A DNA stretch of 38,234 nucleotides from Oscillospiraceae bacterium. GTDB lineage: Bacteria > Bacillota > Clostridia > Oscillospirales > Oscillospiraceae. This document shows, in pieces, positions 16,365 through 24,406 of this stretch. The stretch is taken from contig WRMH01000024.1 of assembly GCA_009777235.1 (NCBI GenBank), positions 1-38,234 on the forward strand, in the 5' to 3' direction. The notes beneath the pieces were generated by a model, which worked only from the letters and a program-made list of their open reading frames with translations, was not told where the DNA came from and ran no database searches. The position numbers were made by a program, and so were the translations under genes. Position 1 is the stretch's first letter. Each line of letters starts with the position of its first letter.

Positions 16365-17699
16365 ATGAATACTATGGCTCTAAAAGAAGGTCAAACCATA
16401 AGCACAATCAACTTCAAGACAGTAAAGATTCTTCGCGCGTCAAAAGACAAGGTTGAGCTCGGCAAAGGCGGTCAGGGAATCGTCTACAAGGTGGAGTACG
16501 ACGGAAAAGAAATGGCTTTGAAGTGGTATTTCAAAAACAAAATGAAAAATCCGCAAAAATTCTACGACAACATTAAAAACAACATAGCCATTGGCGCGCC
16601 AACAGACGCATTTCTATGGCCGCTTGACCTAACAGAGGAAGTGGACGGCACATTCGGCTATGTCATGCCGCTTAGACCCGGCGAATACTCTGATTTTTCC
16701 AAATATCTCTTGGCGAAGATCGCGTTTAAGACGGATATGGCGCTTATAAATGCCGCGATGAACATCGTTGACGGCTTTATGAAGCTCCATTTCAGAGGGT
16801 TTAACTACCAAGACCTCAATGACGGAAACTTTTTCGTCAACTTTGAAAACGGCGATGTTTTAATCTGCGACAACGATAACGTCATGGGACATGGATTTTA
16901 TTCAGGCATTGCCGGAAAGTGCCGCTACATGGCGCCTGAAATCGTTCGCGGAGATAAAATGCCGGACAAACCGACGGACAGATTCTCGTTATCTGTTGTT
17001 TTGTTTTTACTGCTGTTTGGCAACCATCCGCTTGAAGGCAGGCTTACCGTAAAAGGGGATGACATCATAACAGAAGCGGATGAAAAGTGTTTTTACGGAA
17101 CAGACCCCGTATTCATTTTTGACCCGAAAGATACACGAAATGCCCCCAACAAGCTGACGAGTGCCAATGCTATCAAGCTGTGGGGTATGGTTCCGCAGTA
17201 CATTCGAGATTTGTTTGTCGAGGCGTTTGACCACGATAAACTCCACGACACGAAGAAGCAACTTTTGGAAAGCGTGTGGCTAAAAGCTCTTGTTCGCTGG
17301 AGAAGTGAAATAATCAAATGCGGCTGCGGAATTGAGAATCATGCCGAGCCGACAGGCGGATTTATTTGCGCATGCGGCAAGAAAAGGCGCATCCCCGCGC
17401 ACTTGAAATTCAAAAAATCCGACATACCGCTTTATCCGGGGTCAAAGCTGTATGCTTGTCAAACTGTTTTGGATAACGAAGATTTTCGCACGGAAACGGC
17501 GGAAGTCATTGTAAATCCCAAAGACCCGAAAATACTCGGAATAAAAAACTTGTCCGACACAGTATGGACTGTAACAGGCTCTGACGGCACACCCGCTCCG
17601 AAAAGAAAAGACGAGGTAACAAGAATCGCAAATGGCATAATCATTGATTTTGGACGTAACCACACCGCTGAAATATTAGCGAATAAAAAGGAGGATTAA
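16365..17699 (+). CDS. serine/threonine protein kinase of a TerY-P-type triad
   Basis: This 444-residue protein has an N-terminal kinase domain: the glycine loop GKGGQG at residues 33-38, the ATP-binding Lys53 in MALKWYF and the catalytic loop YQDLNDGN with Asp150 and Asn155. The DFG position reads CDND with Asp169, and CRYMAPEIVRG is the activation-segment end. The HRD arginine is absent and DFG is altered, but the residues needed for catalysis remain, so it is probably active. A four-Cys zinc ribbon (CGCG...CACGKKRRIP) follows near residues 322-345, then a basic C-terminal segment. ATG 16365 is 2 nt after AGGAGG and ATG 16374 is 11 nt after it, so either may be used. The VWA gene begins 4 bp downstream. 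Kinase, VWA and PP2C together match the TerY-P triad known from Ter-linked stress systems. Confidence 0.88.
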   Translation: MNTMALKEGQTISTINFKTVKILRASKDKVELGKGGQGIVYKVEYDGKEMALKWYFKNKMKNPQKFYDNIKNNIAIGAPTDAFLWPLDLTEEVDGTFGYVMPLRPGEYSDFSKYLLAKIAFKTDMALINAAMNIVDGFMKLHFRGFNYQDLNDGNFFVNFENGDVLICDNDNVMGHGFYSGIAGKCRYMAPEIVRGDKMPDKPTDRFSLSVVLFLLLFGNHPLEGRLTVKGDDIITEADEKCFYGTDPVFIFDPKDTRNAPNKLTSANAIKLWGMVPQYIRDLFVEAFDHDKLHDTKKQLLESVWLKALVRWRSEIIKCGCGIENHAEPTGGFICACGKKRRIPAHLKFKKSDIPLYPGSKLYACQTVLDNEDFRTETAEVIVNPKDPKILGIKNLSDTVWTVTGSDGTPAPKRKDEVTRIANGIIIDFGRNHTAEILANKKED

Positions 17700-17703
17700 T
17701 CAA

Positions 17704-18453
17704 ATGGGTATAACAAACGTCGAGAGAGAAAGTATTCCACGCAAAACGACTATGCTGTTCTTTATAATTGATACATCGGGCAGTATGGCGGGAACACGCA
17801 TAGGCGCGGTAAATTCCGCAATTGAGCAGACACTTGAAAAACTGCGTGAGATGAACGCTGACAGCGCGGATGCGGAGATTGAGGTCGCATTGCTTGAGTT
17901 TTCAAATGGCGCAAGATGGCTAACCCCCAACGGACCTACAAAAGTGGAAAACTATTATTGGAGCGATTTGGATGCTGACGGTCTGACCGCTATGGGTGAA
18001 GCATTCCGTATGCTTGAAGAAAAACTGCACAAGAGCAGCGGATTTATGCAAAGAGCTTCGGGGTCGTATGCTCCCGTATTGTTCCTGATGTCTGATGGAG
18101 AGCCTAACGACGATTACAAGACGCATCTTGCAAAGCTGCAAAAAAACGGATGGTTCAAAGCCTCTACTAAGGTCGCTCTTGCGATAGGTGATGAAGCTAA
18201 CGATTTTGTTCTCATGGAGTTTACCGGAAGCAAAGAAGCGGTTGTCAGAGTGCCGGACGGTTCTAATGCCGGGGAAAAGTTGGCAAAAATGGTTCAATTC
18301 ATAGCTGTAACGTCCTCTCAGGTTGCCAGCAATCCAACCGATTCGAGTGACAAAACTAAGCAGGAGCAATTAGAAGAAGCTCTTCAATCTGCCGTCAACG
18401 ACGATGACGATTGGGATATCGGAGATTCGTCCGGCGGCGATGATGTTTGGTAA
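17704..18453 (+). CDS. TerY-like von Willebrand factor A domain protein
   Basis: This 249-residue cytoplasmic VWA protein has the metal-ion-dependent adhesion site DTSGSM (Asp23, Ser25, Ser27). A Thr in DGLTAMGEAF supplies the second coordinating residue and FLMSDGEPNDD the third. TerY-type proteins act as metal-dependent docking partners and are expected to bring the kinase, phosphatase and target together. After residue 200 the protein becomes polar and ends in an Asp/Gly-rich tail. It lies 4 bp after the kinase and 71 bp before the phosphatase, in one operon. Confidence 0.88.
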   Translation: MGITNVERESIPRKTTMLFFIIDTSGSMAGTRIGAVNSAIEQTLEKLREMNADSADAEIEVALLEFSNGARWLTPNGPTKVENYYWSDLDADGLTAMGEAFRMLEEKLHKSSGFMQRASGSYAPVLFLMSDGEPNDDYKTHLAKLQKNGWFKASTKVALAIGDEANDFVLMEFTGSKEAVVRVPDGSNAGEKLAKMVQFIAVTSSQVASNPTDSSDKTKQEQLEEALQSAVNDDDDWDIGDSSGGDDVW

Positions 18454-18524
18454 AAAAAGGGGATTTGCCAATTATTATAGTTGGTATGCTGCTTTAAGCA
18501 TATAAAGCATGAAGGAGAGTGAGT

Positions 18525-20309
18525 ATGGAGAAATTCCGTTCATTTGGGGTAACGCATTTAGGGGCAAAGCATGAGGCTGATGTGCCGTGCCAGGACGCAT
18601 CGGATTACCTCGATCCGGATAGCCCCGATGCTGCGGCAATGGCTATCGTCGCTGACGGGCATGGCAGTTCGCGGTGTTTTCGCAGTGATATTGGCTCAAA
18701 AAAGGCAGTAGAAATTGCTAAAAACTGTGTTGCTGCATTTGTTAATAAAACGTCTAAATTGCCAAGTGAAATGACCAGTCAGTTTATTGACCGCCGCGAA
18801 GTTGGGATGTCTGAAAGTAAGATTGCTCTCAACAATGTGGTGAGGGAAATAATCGACAAGTGGTTTGCCGCAGTCATGGAACATGAAGAAGAACACCCCT
18901 TAAAAGACGACCACCGGCTTGAGGGGATAGTTCAAAAATACAAAGACCGCTATATAAACGATGTTGATTATCGTTGCCATGCTTATGGGACGACACTTAT
19001 GACCGCCGCAATGGGCGAAAATTATTGGTTTGCTTTTCAAGTCGGCGACGGTAAGTGTGTCGTTTTGTACGAGGATGGCTCATGGGATTTGCCTATTCCG
19101 TGGGACGATAGATGCACGTTCAATACGACGACTTCTATTTGCGATGACGATTCCTTATCCGGTTTCCGTTATTGGTTTGGATTCAGTAACGAAAAAGGTG
19201 GTTACACGGAATACGGTTATGGCGTAAACGGTCAAGGCGAGGATTACGTCAGAGAAATCGAATCTCGCCCGCTTGCAATATTCATTGGCTCAGACGGTGT
19301 GGAGGATTCGTATCCGAGAATTGATAACGACAAATATGTAATTAACTTCTATCGCAATCGTATTGTGAGCCTTGCTGAAAGCGGCTTTGAAGTCTTCAAA
19401 GAAGAAATTGACGGGCTTGCAAAACGTTTTGCTGACCGTGAAAGTACCGACGATGTTTCCATTGCCGGTATTATCGGAGATGTTGTCGGCAAAACAAATA
19501 TAGCAAAAATGAAGCAAGAATCAGAAGCTCACGAAAAAGGCGAGATGGCAGCCATAAAACGCCGTGATGCCGACGAAAAGAAGGATGCCCTTGATAGCGT
19601 TCAAAAGAGAACGGACGCTGTCATTGCAAATCAAAAACAAATAGAAAGCAAAATAACGTCTATTGAAAGTGAGTTGATTTACCAAACCGAAAAAAAAGCA
19701 TCCCTTGAAGCTGCTCTCGCAAAAAGTAAAACTAACGCTGAAATAAACAATTGCGAGATGAGCCGTTTAGGAAAAAAGATTCGCGAGTTTGAAGGAAAAA
19801 GAGATAAGCACGTAGAAGATAAACGATTTATATCCGAAAAAGCCGATTCAGCAAAGAAAGAGTTGGAAAAAGCAGAGAAAGAACTGAAAAAAAGAGCAAA
19901 AGATATGCAAGACCTTCAAGCAAAAGTTACTGCCGGACATAACGTGGAATTAAAAAGCAAAGAACATTCATCGCTACATCAGCAGTTAATTGAAGCAGAA
20001 CAACGCATCCGACAGGTTGAACTCGAAATTACTAATATAAGCAATGAGTATCGCACGGCTGAAACATTGAGCCGCAACCAACGCGAAGCCATGAGGCAGC
20101 TTCAAAACGACATCGCGGAAACCGAACATAACATTAAAACCAAGCAAGCCGAAATCGAAAAGCTCAATACCGAACTTGAAACGCTCAAAGAGCAAACCAA
20201 AAAACAAACAGACACGCTCGCTCAAATAAAAGCTGCTTGGGAAAAAGCCAAGGCTGAGGCACAAGCTCTCGAGGCAATCATTTTAAATAAACAAGGCGGA
20301 GGAAAATAG
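18525..20309 (+). CDS. PP2C-type phosphatase fused to long coiled coil
   Basis: This 594-residue protein has an N-terminal PP2C-family serine/threonine phosphatase domain at about residues 1-315. Metal-binding motifs are CQDAS (Asp24), IVADGHGSS (Asp44, Gly45), FIGSDGVED near residue 256 and STDDVSIAGI near 306. From about residue 330 to 590 the sequence is an almost continuous Lys/Glu/Gln-rich coiled coil. ATG 18525 is selected because AGGAG lies 7 nt upstream. The phosphatase is expected to reverse the neighbouring kinase. The coiled coil, unusual for a triad phosphatase, could bind the coiled coil of the DGR target, whose gene begins 3 bp after the stop codon. Confidence 0.87.
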   Translation: MEKFRSFGVTHLGAKHEADVPCQDASDYLDPDSPDAAAMAIVADGHGSSRCFRSDIGSKKAVEIAKNCVAAFVNKTSKLPSEMTSQFIDRREVGMSESKIALNNVVREIIDKWFAAVMEHEEEHPLKDDHRLEGIVQKYKDRYINDVDYRCHAYGTTLMTAAMGENYWFAFQVGDGKCVVLYEDGSWDLPIPWDDRCTFNTTTSICDDDSLSGFRYWFGFSNEKGGYTEYGYGVNGQGEDYVREIESRPLAIFIGSDGVEDSYPRIDNDKYVINFYRNRIVSLAESGFEVFKEEIDGLAKRFADRESTDDVSIAGIIGDVVGKTNIAKMKQESEAHEKGEMAAIKRRDADEKKDALDSVQKRTDAVIANQKQIESKITSIESELIYQTEKKASLEAALAKSKTNAEINNCEMSRLGKKIREFEGKRDKHVEDKRFISEKADSAKKELEKAEKELKKRAKDMQDLQAKVTAGHNVELKSKEHSSLHQQLIEAEQRIRQVELEITNISNEYRTAETLSRNQREAMRQLQNDIAETEHNIKTKQAEIEKLNTELETLKEQTKKQTDTLAQIKAAWEKAKAEAQALEAIILNKQGGGK

Positions 20310-20312
20310 ATT

Positions 20313-22400
20313 ATGAAATGCGGAAAATGTAAAGCAGAATGGCAAGTTGACCCGGCGCGGTCATCGTCAATAACCGTTTGTCCTTTTTGTCAGGAAAAAA
20401 TCGCTGCGGAAAAGTCAAGCGGCTGGAAGTATTTTGACAATACGAAAGAACTGTTGGAATATATCGCGGCGGAGTACGGAAACGACGCGCTCTTTGGGCG
20501 GAAATATTTTTCTGACCATACTGCGCCATTGATGCCGCAAGGACAAAAGAATCGTGTTAAACAAACATTCGACTGCGGTGCGGTGAAAATATTGCAAGAC
20601 AATATGACTTCTGACCAATCGCGAAAAGAAACTGCTGTAAAACAAGCGGTTGGTAAACTTATTGATGAATATGGGACATCGAAAGAGCTTGCGGACAAGG
20701 TCATTTGGGAATTTACCAATGCTATCGGGTGGGGTATGGCTGAGCCGACAGGAAGTGCACAGCCTTCCGGCAACATCGTCACAACCTCAACCATAAGTAA
20801 GAGCCAATCCCCCGGCAAATCGTCCGCACCCGGTGTTGATGCCTTGATGACTCGTGCATGGCAGTTTGCAGAGGATGGCGATTGGGAAGATGCCGCAGAT
20901 TATTTTAATAAAGCATTGGACACCGATCCATCTTTCGCTTCGGCTTTTTTGGGACTGCTTTGCGTTGACCTCAGAGTATCAAAAGAGGATAAATTGGCAA
21001 AAGCCGAAAAACCCACAGACATAACAGGTCACAAATACTACAAACGCGCCATTACTGACCCTGCGATAAAAGCACAATTAGACGGTTATGTGCAAACCAT
21101 AAACGCTCGCATTGATGCCGATAAAATAGCAGTCGAAAAAGCCGCTGCCAAAAAGCGCATACAGGATGTTTTTGACGATGCTGTAAAAATAATGGACAAA
21201 GCGCAAAACCCCGACGACTACCGAAAGGCAATTACAGCGTTCTCTAATATTGATTCCAACTACCAAGATATCAACAGTCAAATCAAAAGCAAGATTTCCG
21301 AGTGTGAGAAGAAGATGGAGCAAATGGTTGCGGAGCTGGAAAAAACACTAACTCCTATACGTGAGAAATTCGACCCGAAAGCTAAAGCCGAAAAGCAGGC
21401 AAAGCTGCAAGAACAACGCAAAGCGGATAAAGAAAAACTTGATGTCGAAAATGCTAAAGCAAAAGCGGAGAATGAAGCAAAATGCGCACAAATCAAGCAA
21501 AAATTCGACGCCGACCATAAGGCTTGGCAAGAGGGATGCAACAATCTCTATGCTACGTATAGTGCGGAGTATAAAAAATGGGAATCCGAGGCAAGCGCAA
21601 TAAAATCACAATCAGATAAGTGGAAATCGCAAGGCGTATGCCCGCATTGCGGCGGAACGCTAAAGGGTTTGCTATCAAAGAAATGTGCTGATTGTGGAAA
21701 ATCACCGAGCGATACCATTGTTTTGCCGTATCAGCCTGCAGACCCAAAATACCCGGCAGAGCCCAAAATGCCACAACTGCCGACATATACGCCGAGAAAA
21801 TTGGACGAATCCAAATATAAGCTCAAGGAGGACTCAGCCTCCTCAAGTAATCAACATATAACACTTGCGGGCATAGACTGGCGCGTGCTTGCCGTGGAAA
21901 ACAACAAGCTTTTGCTCATATCTGAAAAAATCCTTGAAGAGCGACTCTATCATGACGACGATGAAGATATCACATGGGAAAAATGCACACTGCGCAAATA
22001 TTTAAACGGTGAATTTTATAACAAACTTGGCGCGGCAAAAGCCGCAATCGCAGAAACGCGCAATGATAACCCAAAAAACCCATGGTATGGCACAAATGGT
22101 GGCAATGCTACGACGGACAAGGTGTTTTTACTTAGCCTTGATGAAGTGTGCCGATACTTCGGTGACAGCACAGCGGAATTACGGAATGTCCGAAAAGACG
22201 CTTATTATTTCAGCGATAAAAACAGTGCGAACAGGATAGCAAAGTACGGAAATGAAGCTGATTGGTGGTGGCTGCGGTCGCCCGGCGGCCGTAGTATTCC
22301 TGCCGCCAGTGTCGCTAGTGACGGCCGTGTCGACGTCCGTGGCGGCGGTGTCGATCTTGGCGACTCTGGTGTTCGCCCCGCTTTGTGGCTAAATCTGTAA
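20313..22400 (+). CDS. DGR target protein: zinc ribbon, TPR, coiled coil, DUF6273 lectin-like domain
   Basis: This 695-residue protein starts with a zinc ribbon (Cys3, Cys6, Cys23, Cys26). A helical domain follows at about residues 40-145. A TPR-like stretch lies around residues 170-225 (AWQFAEDGDWEDAADYFNKA). A charged coiled coil spans about residues 260-435, and a second zinc ribbon has Cys443, 446, 458 and 461. From about residue 515 a DUF6273 domain (IDWRVLAVENNKLLLISE) runs to the end, in the C-type-lectin-like/formylglycine-enzyme fold group common among DGR targets. Residues 649-691 are encoded by the variable repeat. No signal peptide is seen, so the diversified face should be cytoplasmic and act on an intracellular ligand. 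It is tightly coupled to the phosphatase gene. Recognition of a phage or other foreign protein is my inference. Confidence 0.9.
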   Translation: MKCGKCKAEWQVDPARSSSITVCPFCQEKIAAEKSSGWKYFDNTKELLEYIAAEYGNDALFGRKYFSDHTAPLMPQGQKNRVKQTFDCGAVKILQDNMTSDQSRKETAVKQAVGKLIDEYGTSKELADKVIWEFTNAIGWGMAEPTGSAQPSGNIVTTSTISKSQSPGKSSAPGVDALMTRAWQFAEDGDWEDAADYFNKALDTDPSFASAFLGLLCVDLRVSKEDKLAKAEKPTDITGHKYYKRAITDPAIKAQLDGYVQTINARIDADKIAVEKAAAKKRIQDVFDDAVKIMDKAQNPDDYRKAITAFSNIDSNYQDINSQIKSKISECEKKMEQMVAELEKTLTPIREKFDPKAKAEKQAKLQEQRKADKEKLDVENAKAKAENEAKCAQIKQKFDADHKAWQEGCNNLYATYSAEYKKWESEASAIKSQSDKWKSQGVCPHCGGTLKGLLSKKCADCGKSPSDTIVLPYQPADPKYPAEPKMPQLPTYTPRKLDESKYKLKEDSASSSNQHITLAGIDWRVLAVENNKLLLISEKILEERLYHDDDEDITWEKCTLRKYLNGEFYNKLGAAKAAIAETRNDNPKNPWYGTNGGNATTDKVFLLSLDEVCRYFGDSTAELRNVRKDAYYFSDKNSANRIAKYGNEADWWWLRSPGGRSIPAASVASDGRVDVRGGGVDLGDSGVRPALWLNL
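22257..22385 (+). repeat. DGR variable repeat (VR)
   Basis: This is the 129-nt 3' end of the target gene, aligned without gaps to the template repeat at 22995-23123. Twenty-eight positions differ and all are adenines in the template. Every G, C and T of the template is unchanged. Eighteen codons differ and all eighteen change the amino acid. The invariant GC-rich end GTGTTCGCCCCGCTTTG (22369-22385) would be the initiation-of-mutagenic-homology site. Only the last four codons and the stop follow it. Confidence 0.97.
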
Positions 22401-22417
22401 TCTGAAATCTCCTAATC

Positions 22418-22502
22418 GCTTTTGCGCAGCAAAAGCCGCCGCTGAAAGCGGCGGTTCCCGCCACCGCAGGTGGCGGTGAAATCTATTCCGCGCGAAGCGC
22501 GG
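22418..22502 (+). repeat. four tandem stem-loops just after the VR
   Basis: Stems of 8, 8, 8 and 6 bp lie at 22418-22436, 22436-22454, 22458-22476 and 22488-22502. Each has a 3-nt loop, respectively GCA, GAA, GCA and GAA. All arms are perfectly complementary. DGR targets are known to carry short hairpin/cruciform structures downstream of the VR that promote retrohoming. Four in a row with alternating loops is more elaborate than the single hairpin of the Bordetella phage element. A T-rich stretch follows, so partial transcription termination is also possible. Confidence 0.8.
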
Positions 22503-22548
22503 TCTCGAAAAATTTTATTTTTGGATGGGGGTGGTGATTATCCAAAAT

Positions 22549-22932
22549 GTGAGAAAAAGCGAGCTGACCGTCGTGACAAAAGCGAAGGAACTGTGCGTCT
22601 ACATTATGGAGATTACGCAAAAATCCCCAAAGCAGTTTCGATTTACCTTTGTAACGAGATTGCAAAACCTCTCGCTTGATGTGATTGAAAACATTTACTA
22701 CGCCAACGAAATATTCATCGGCAAGGGCGGCGTAAAAAATGCCGAGAAACGGCTGGCGTTGCAGCATAAAGCAATGACTACGATAAAGCTGATTGCCTAT
22801 GTCGCCGAGATGGCAATGACGCAAAAATGTATTTTACCAAAGCAGTTTGAGCAAATCGCAAAATTGACGACAGACTGCTTGCGGCTTCTCGGCGGCTGGA
22901 TAAACAGCGACAAGAAGCGATTATCGTCCTAA
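22549..22932 (+). CDS. avd: DGR accessory variability determinant (Avd)
   Basis: This 127-residue protein, rich in Lys and helical throughout, is of the four-helix-bundle Avd family, related to 23S rRNA intervening-sequence proteins. The stretch ITQKSPKQFRFTFVTRLQNL and the following DVIENIYYANE are typical. Avd forms a basic pentamer that binds the reverse transcriptase and template RNA and is required for cDNA synthesis. GTG 22549 is chosen because the next residues (RKSELTVVTKAKEL) match the usual Avd N-terminus. ATG 22525 would add eight non-homologous residues and has no ribosome site. It lies between VR and TR, the standard order target-avd-TR-RT. Confidence 0.92.
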   Translation: MRKSELTVVTKAKELCVYIMEITQKSPKQFRFTFVTRLQNLSLDVIENIYYANEIFIGKGGVKNAEKRLALQHKAMTTIKLIAYVAEMAMTQKCILPKQFEQIAKLTTDCLRLLGGWINSDKKRLSS

Positions 22933-22994
22933 AGTCACAGGTATGCGTATCAAAACACTGGCTATGGACGTTTTCGGGGGTTTTGGTTGTATGG

Positions 22995-23123
22995 GCTAAT
23001 TGGTGGTGGCTGCGGTCGCCCGGCAACAATAGTAATAATGCCGCCAATGTCAATAATGACGGCAATGTCAACGTCAATGGCAACAATGTCAATAATGACA
23101 ACAATGGTGTTCGCCCCGCTTTG
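22995..23123 (+). repeat. DGR template repeat (TR)
   Basis: This is the non-coding master copy whose RNA is reverse-transcribed with adenine-specific errors. The aligned 129 nt contain 37 adenines, 28 of which are altered in the VR. In the reading frame of the VR it has 17 AAY codons, one AGT and two GAC. AAY codons reach 15 amino acids with no stop codon when A is randomised, so the theoretical repertoire is of the order of 10^21 proteins. The TR sits 62 bp after avd and about 200 bp before the RT gene. The template RNA probably extends beyond both ends, with limits not visible here. Confidence 0.97.
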
Positions 23124-23272
23124 CCCCGCCCCCGTTTTGCCCGAAACCTTGCCGAATGTTCGGCGGGTCTGCGCGATGGGGCAAAGGAATCAAAGCCTAT
23201 CTTGACCGAAAGGTCGGGAAAACAAATGCCGGTGGAAACAGGAAACGCGAAATGACAGCTTTTCTTGTTTTC

Positions 23273-23300
23273 GGGAGGCGGACAGGTACCGCCGCCTCCC
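23273..23300 (+). other. 9-bp stem-loop between TR and reverse transcriptase gene
   Basis: GGGAGGCGG (23273-23281) pairs with CCGCCTCCC (23292-23300) over a 10-nt loop, 30 bp before the RT start. It may fold the 3' part of the template RNA or regulate translation of the RT. Confidence 0.5.
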
Positions 23301-23329
23301 CCGCCGGTGAGTCGAGCAAGGAGGGACTA

Positions 23330-24406
23330 ATGTACGGATACGAGCAGATGTGCAGTTTTAAAAACCTATATAACGCGCACTTGGCGGCACGCCGGGGCAA
23401 GCGCGATAAGGCGGAAGTCATACGTTTTGAGATGAACCTTGCCGAAAATCTTTGCAATTTGCAAAAGGAATTGACGGAGAAGACGTATTACCCACGCGGC
23501 TACAAGCACTTTATGATTTACGAACCAAAAGCGCGTTCCATCTACGCGCCCGACTACGCCGACCGGGTTGTTCAGCATTGCCTGTGCGACAATATTTTAA
23601 TGCCAACGTTTGAACGGCGGTTGATTTACGATAACGCCGCCTGCCGCATAGGCAAAGGGACGCATTTTTCAATGGACAGGCTATCGGGCTTTATGCGGGA
23701 GTTTTACCAAAAGCACGGCACAGAGGGGTATTTTCTCAAATGCGACGTGCGAAAATATTTTGACAGTATCAGCCACACGATATTGAAACAAAAATTGAGC
23801 AAAGTTTTCGATGGGGAAATCTTCATGCTGCTGTGCCGTATTATTGACAGCTACGAAACAAGCAAAGATGCCGGGCTTCCGCTCGGAAACCAAGCAAGCC
23901 AATGGTTCGCCCTGTATTATCTCGACGGCGTTGACAGGCTTATAAAAGAACGGCTGCGGATAAAGTTTTACGTTCGCTATATGGATGATTTTATCCTCAT
24001 TCACAGCGACAAAAATTATCTGCATAACTGCCTCGGCGAGATAAGGCAGCTATGCGAAACGGGGCTGAAAATTGAACTAAACGAAAAGACGCAGATTTTT
24101 CCGGTCAAAAATGGCGTGGACTATCTCGGCTGGCATTTTTATCTGACCGAAACGGGCAAAGTTATCCGCAAATTGCGAACATCAAACAAAAGGCGGCTCA
24201 AACGCCGAATGAGGAAAAAAGCGCAAGATTATCATGATTACTTGCTCAATTTTGACGATATAAAGAGAAGCTCGGCTTCGACCAACGGCCATCTGTCGCA
24301 CGGGCACACCTACCGCCTGCGCCAAAAGCTGGCTTGGGAAATGGCATACACGCGTGGGGACGGGGAGGATGTCAAAACTAATCAGATAAGGAGTGATATG
24401 ACATGA
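23330..24406 (+). CDS. DGR-type reverse transcriptase
   Basis: This 358-residue enzyme copies the template RNA into mutated cDNA. The first catalytic Asp is in KCDVRKYFDSIS (Asp139), the active-site box is YMDD (217-220), and motif 4 reads GLPLGNQASQ (182-191). The GNQxSQ form is typical of DGR enzymes and is linked to low fidelity opposite adenine. There is no maturase (X) or endonuclease domain as in group II introns and no retron msr/msd nearby. ATG 23330 is chosen because AAGGAGGG lies 5 nt upstream. Longer readings from 23156 would run back through the non-coding TR flank. The stop overlaps the Syd-like gene start by 4 nt, so the immunity-like gene is translationally coupled to the RT. 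Confidence 0.96.
   Translation: MYGYEQMCSFKNLYNAHLAARRGKRDKAEVIRFEMNLAENLCNLQKELTEKTYYPRGYKHFMIYEPKARSIYAPDYADRVVQHCLCDNILMPTFERRLIYDNAACRIGKGTHFSMDRLSGFMREFYQKHGTEGYFLKCDVRKYFDSISHTILKQKLSKVFDGEIFMLLCRIIDSYETSKDAGLPLGNQASQWFALYYLDGVDRLIKERLRIKFYVRYMDDFILIHSDKNYLHNCLGEIRQLCETGLKIELNEKTQIFPVKNGVDYLGWHFYLTETGKVIRKLRTSNKRRLKRRMRKKAQDYHDYLLNFDDIKRSSASTNGHLSHGHTYRLRQKLAWEMAYTRGDGEDVKTNQIRSDMT

Noticed and set aside
22257..23123. VR/TR pair as ordinary duplicated sequence or a CRISPR-like repeat
   Set aside because: The differences are restricted to adenines of one copy, which neutral divergence cannot give. There are only two copies and no spacers.
22983..23255. Open frame of 90 codons across the template repeat (Asn-rich)
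   Set aside because: The openness comes from the AAY-rich TR, which lacks a ribosome site and start context. The TR is a non-coding template and its 3' flank is not protein-like.
23156..23329. N-terminal extension of the reverse transcriptase
   Set aside because: AAGGAGGG just before ATG 23330 and the family-typical start there make the extra 58 residues, rich in Gly/Arg, an open-frame artefact over the TR 3' flank.
23330..24406. Retron or group II intron reverse transcriptase
   Set aside because: There is no msr/msd structure and no maturase domain, and the adenine-specific TR/VR pair with Avd settles it as a DGR.
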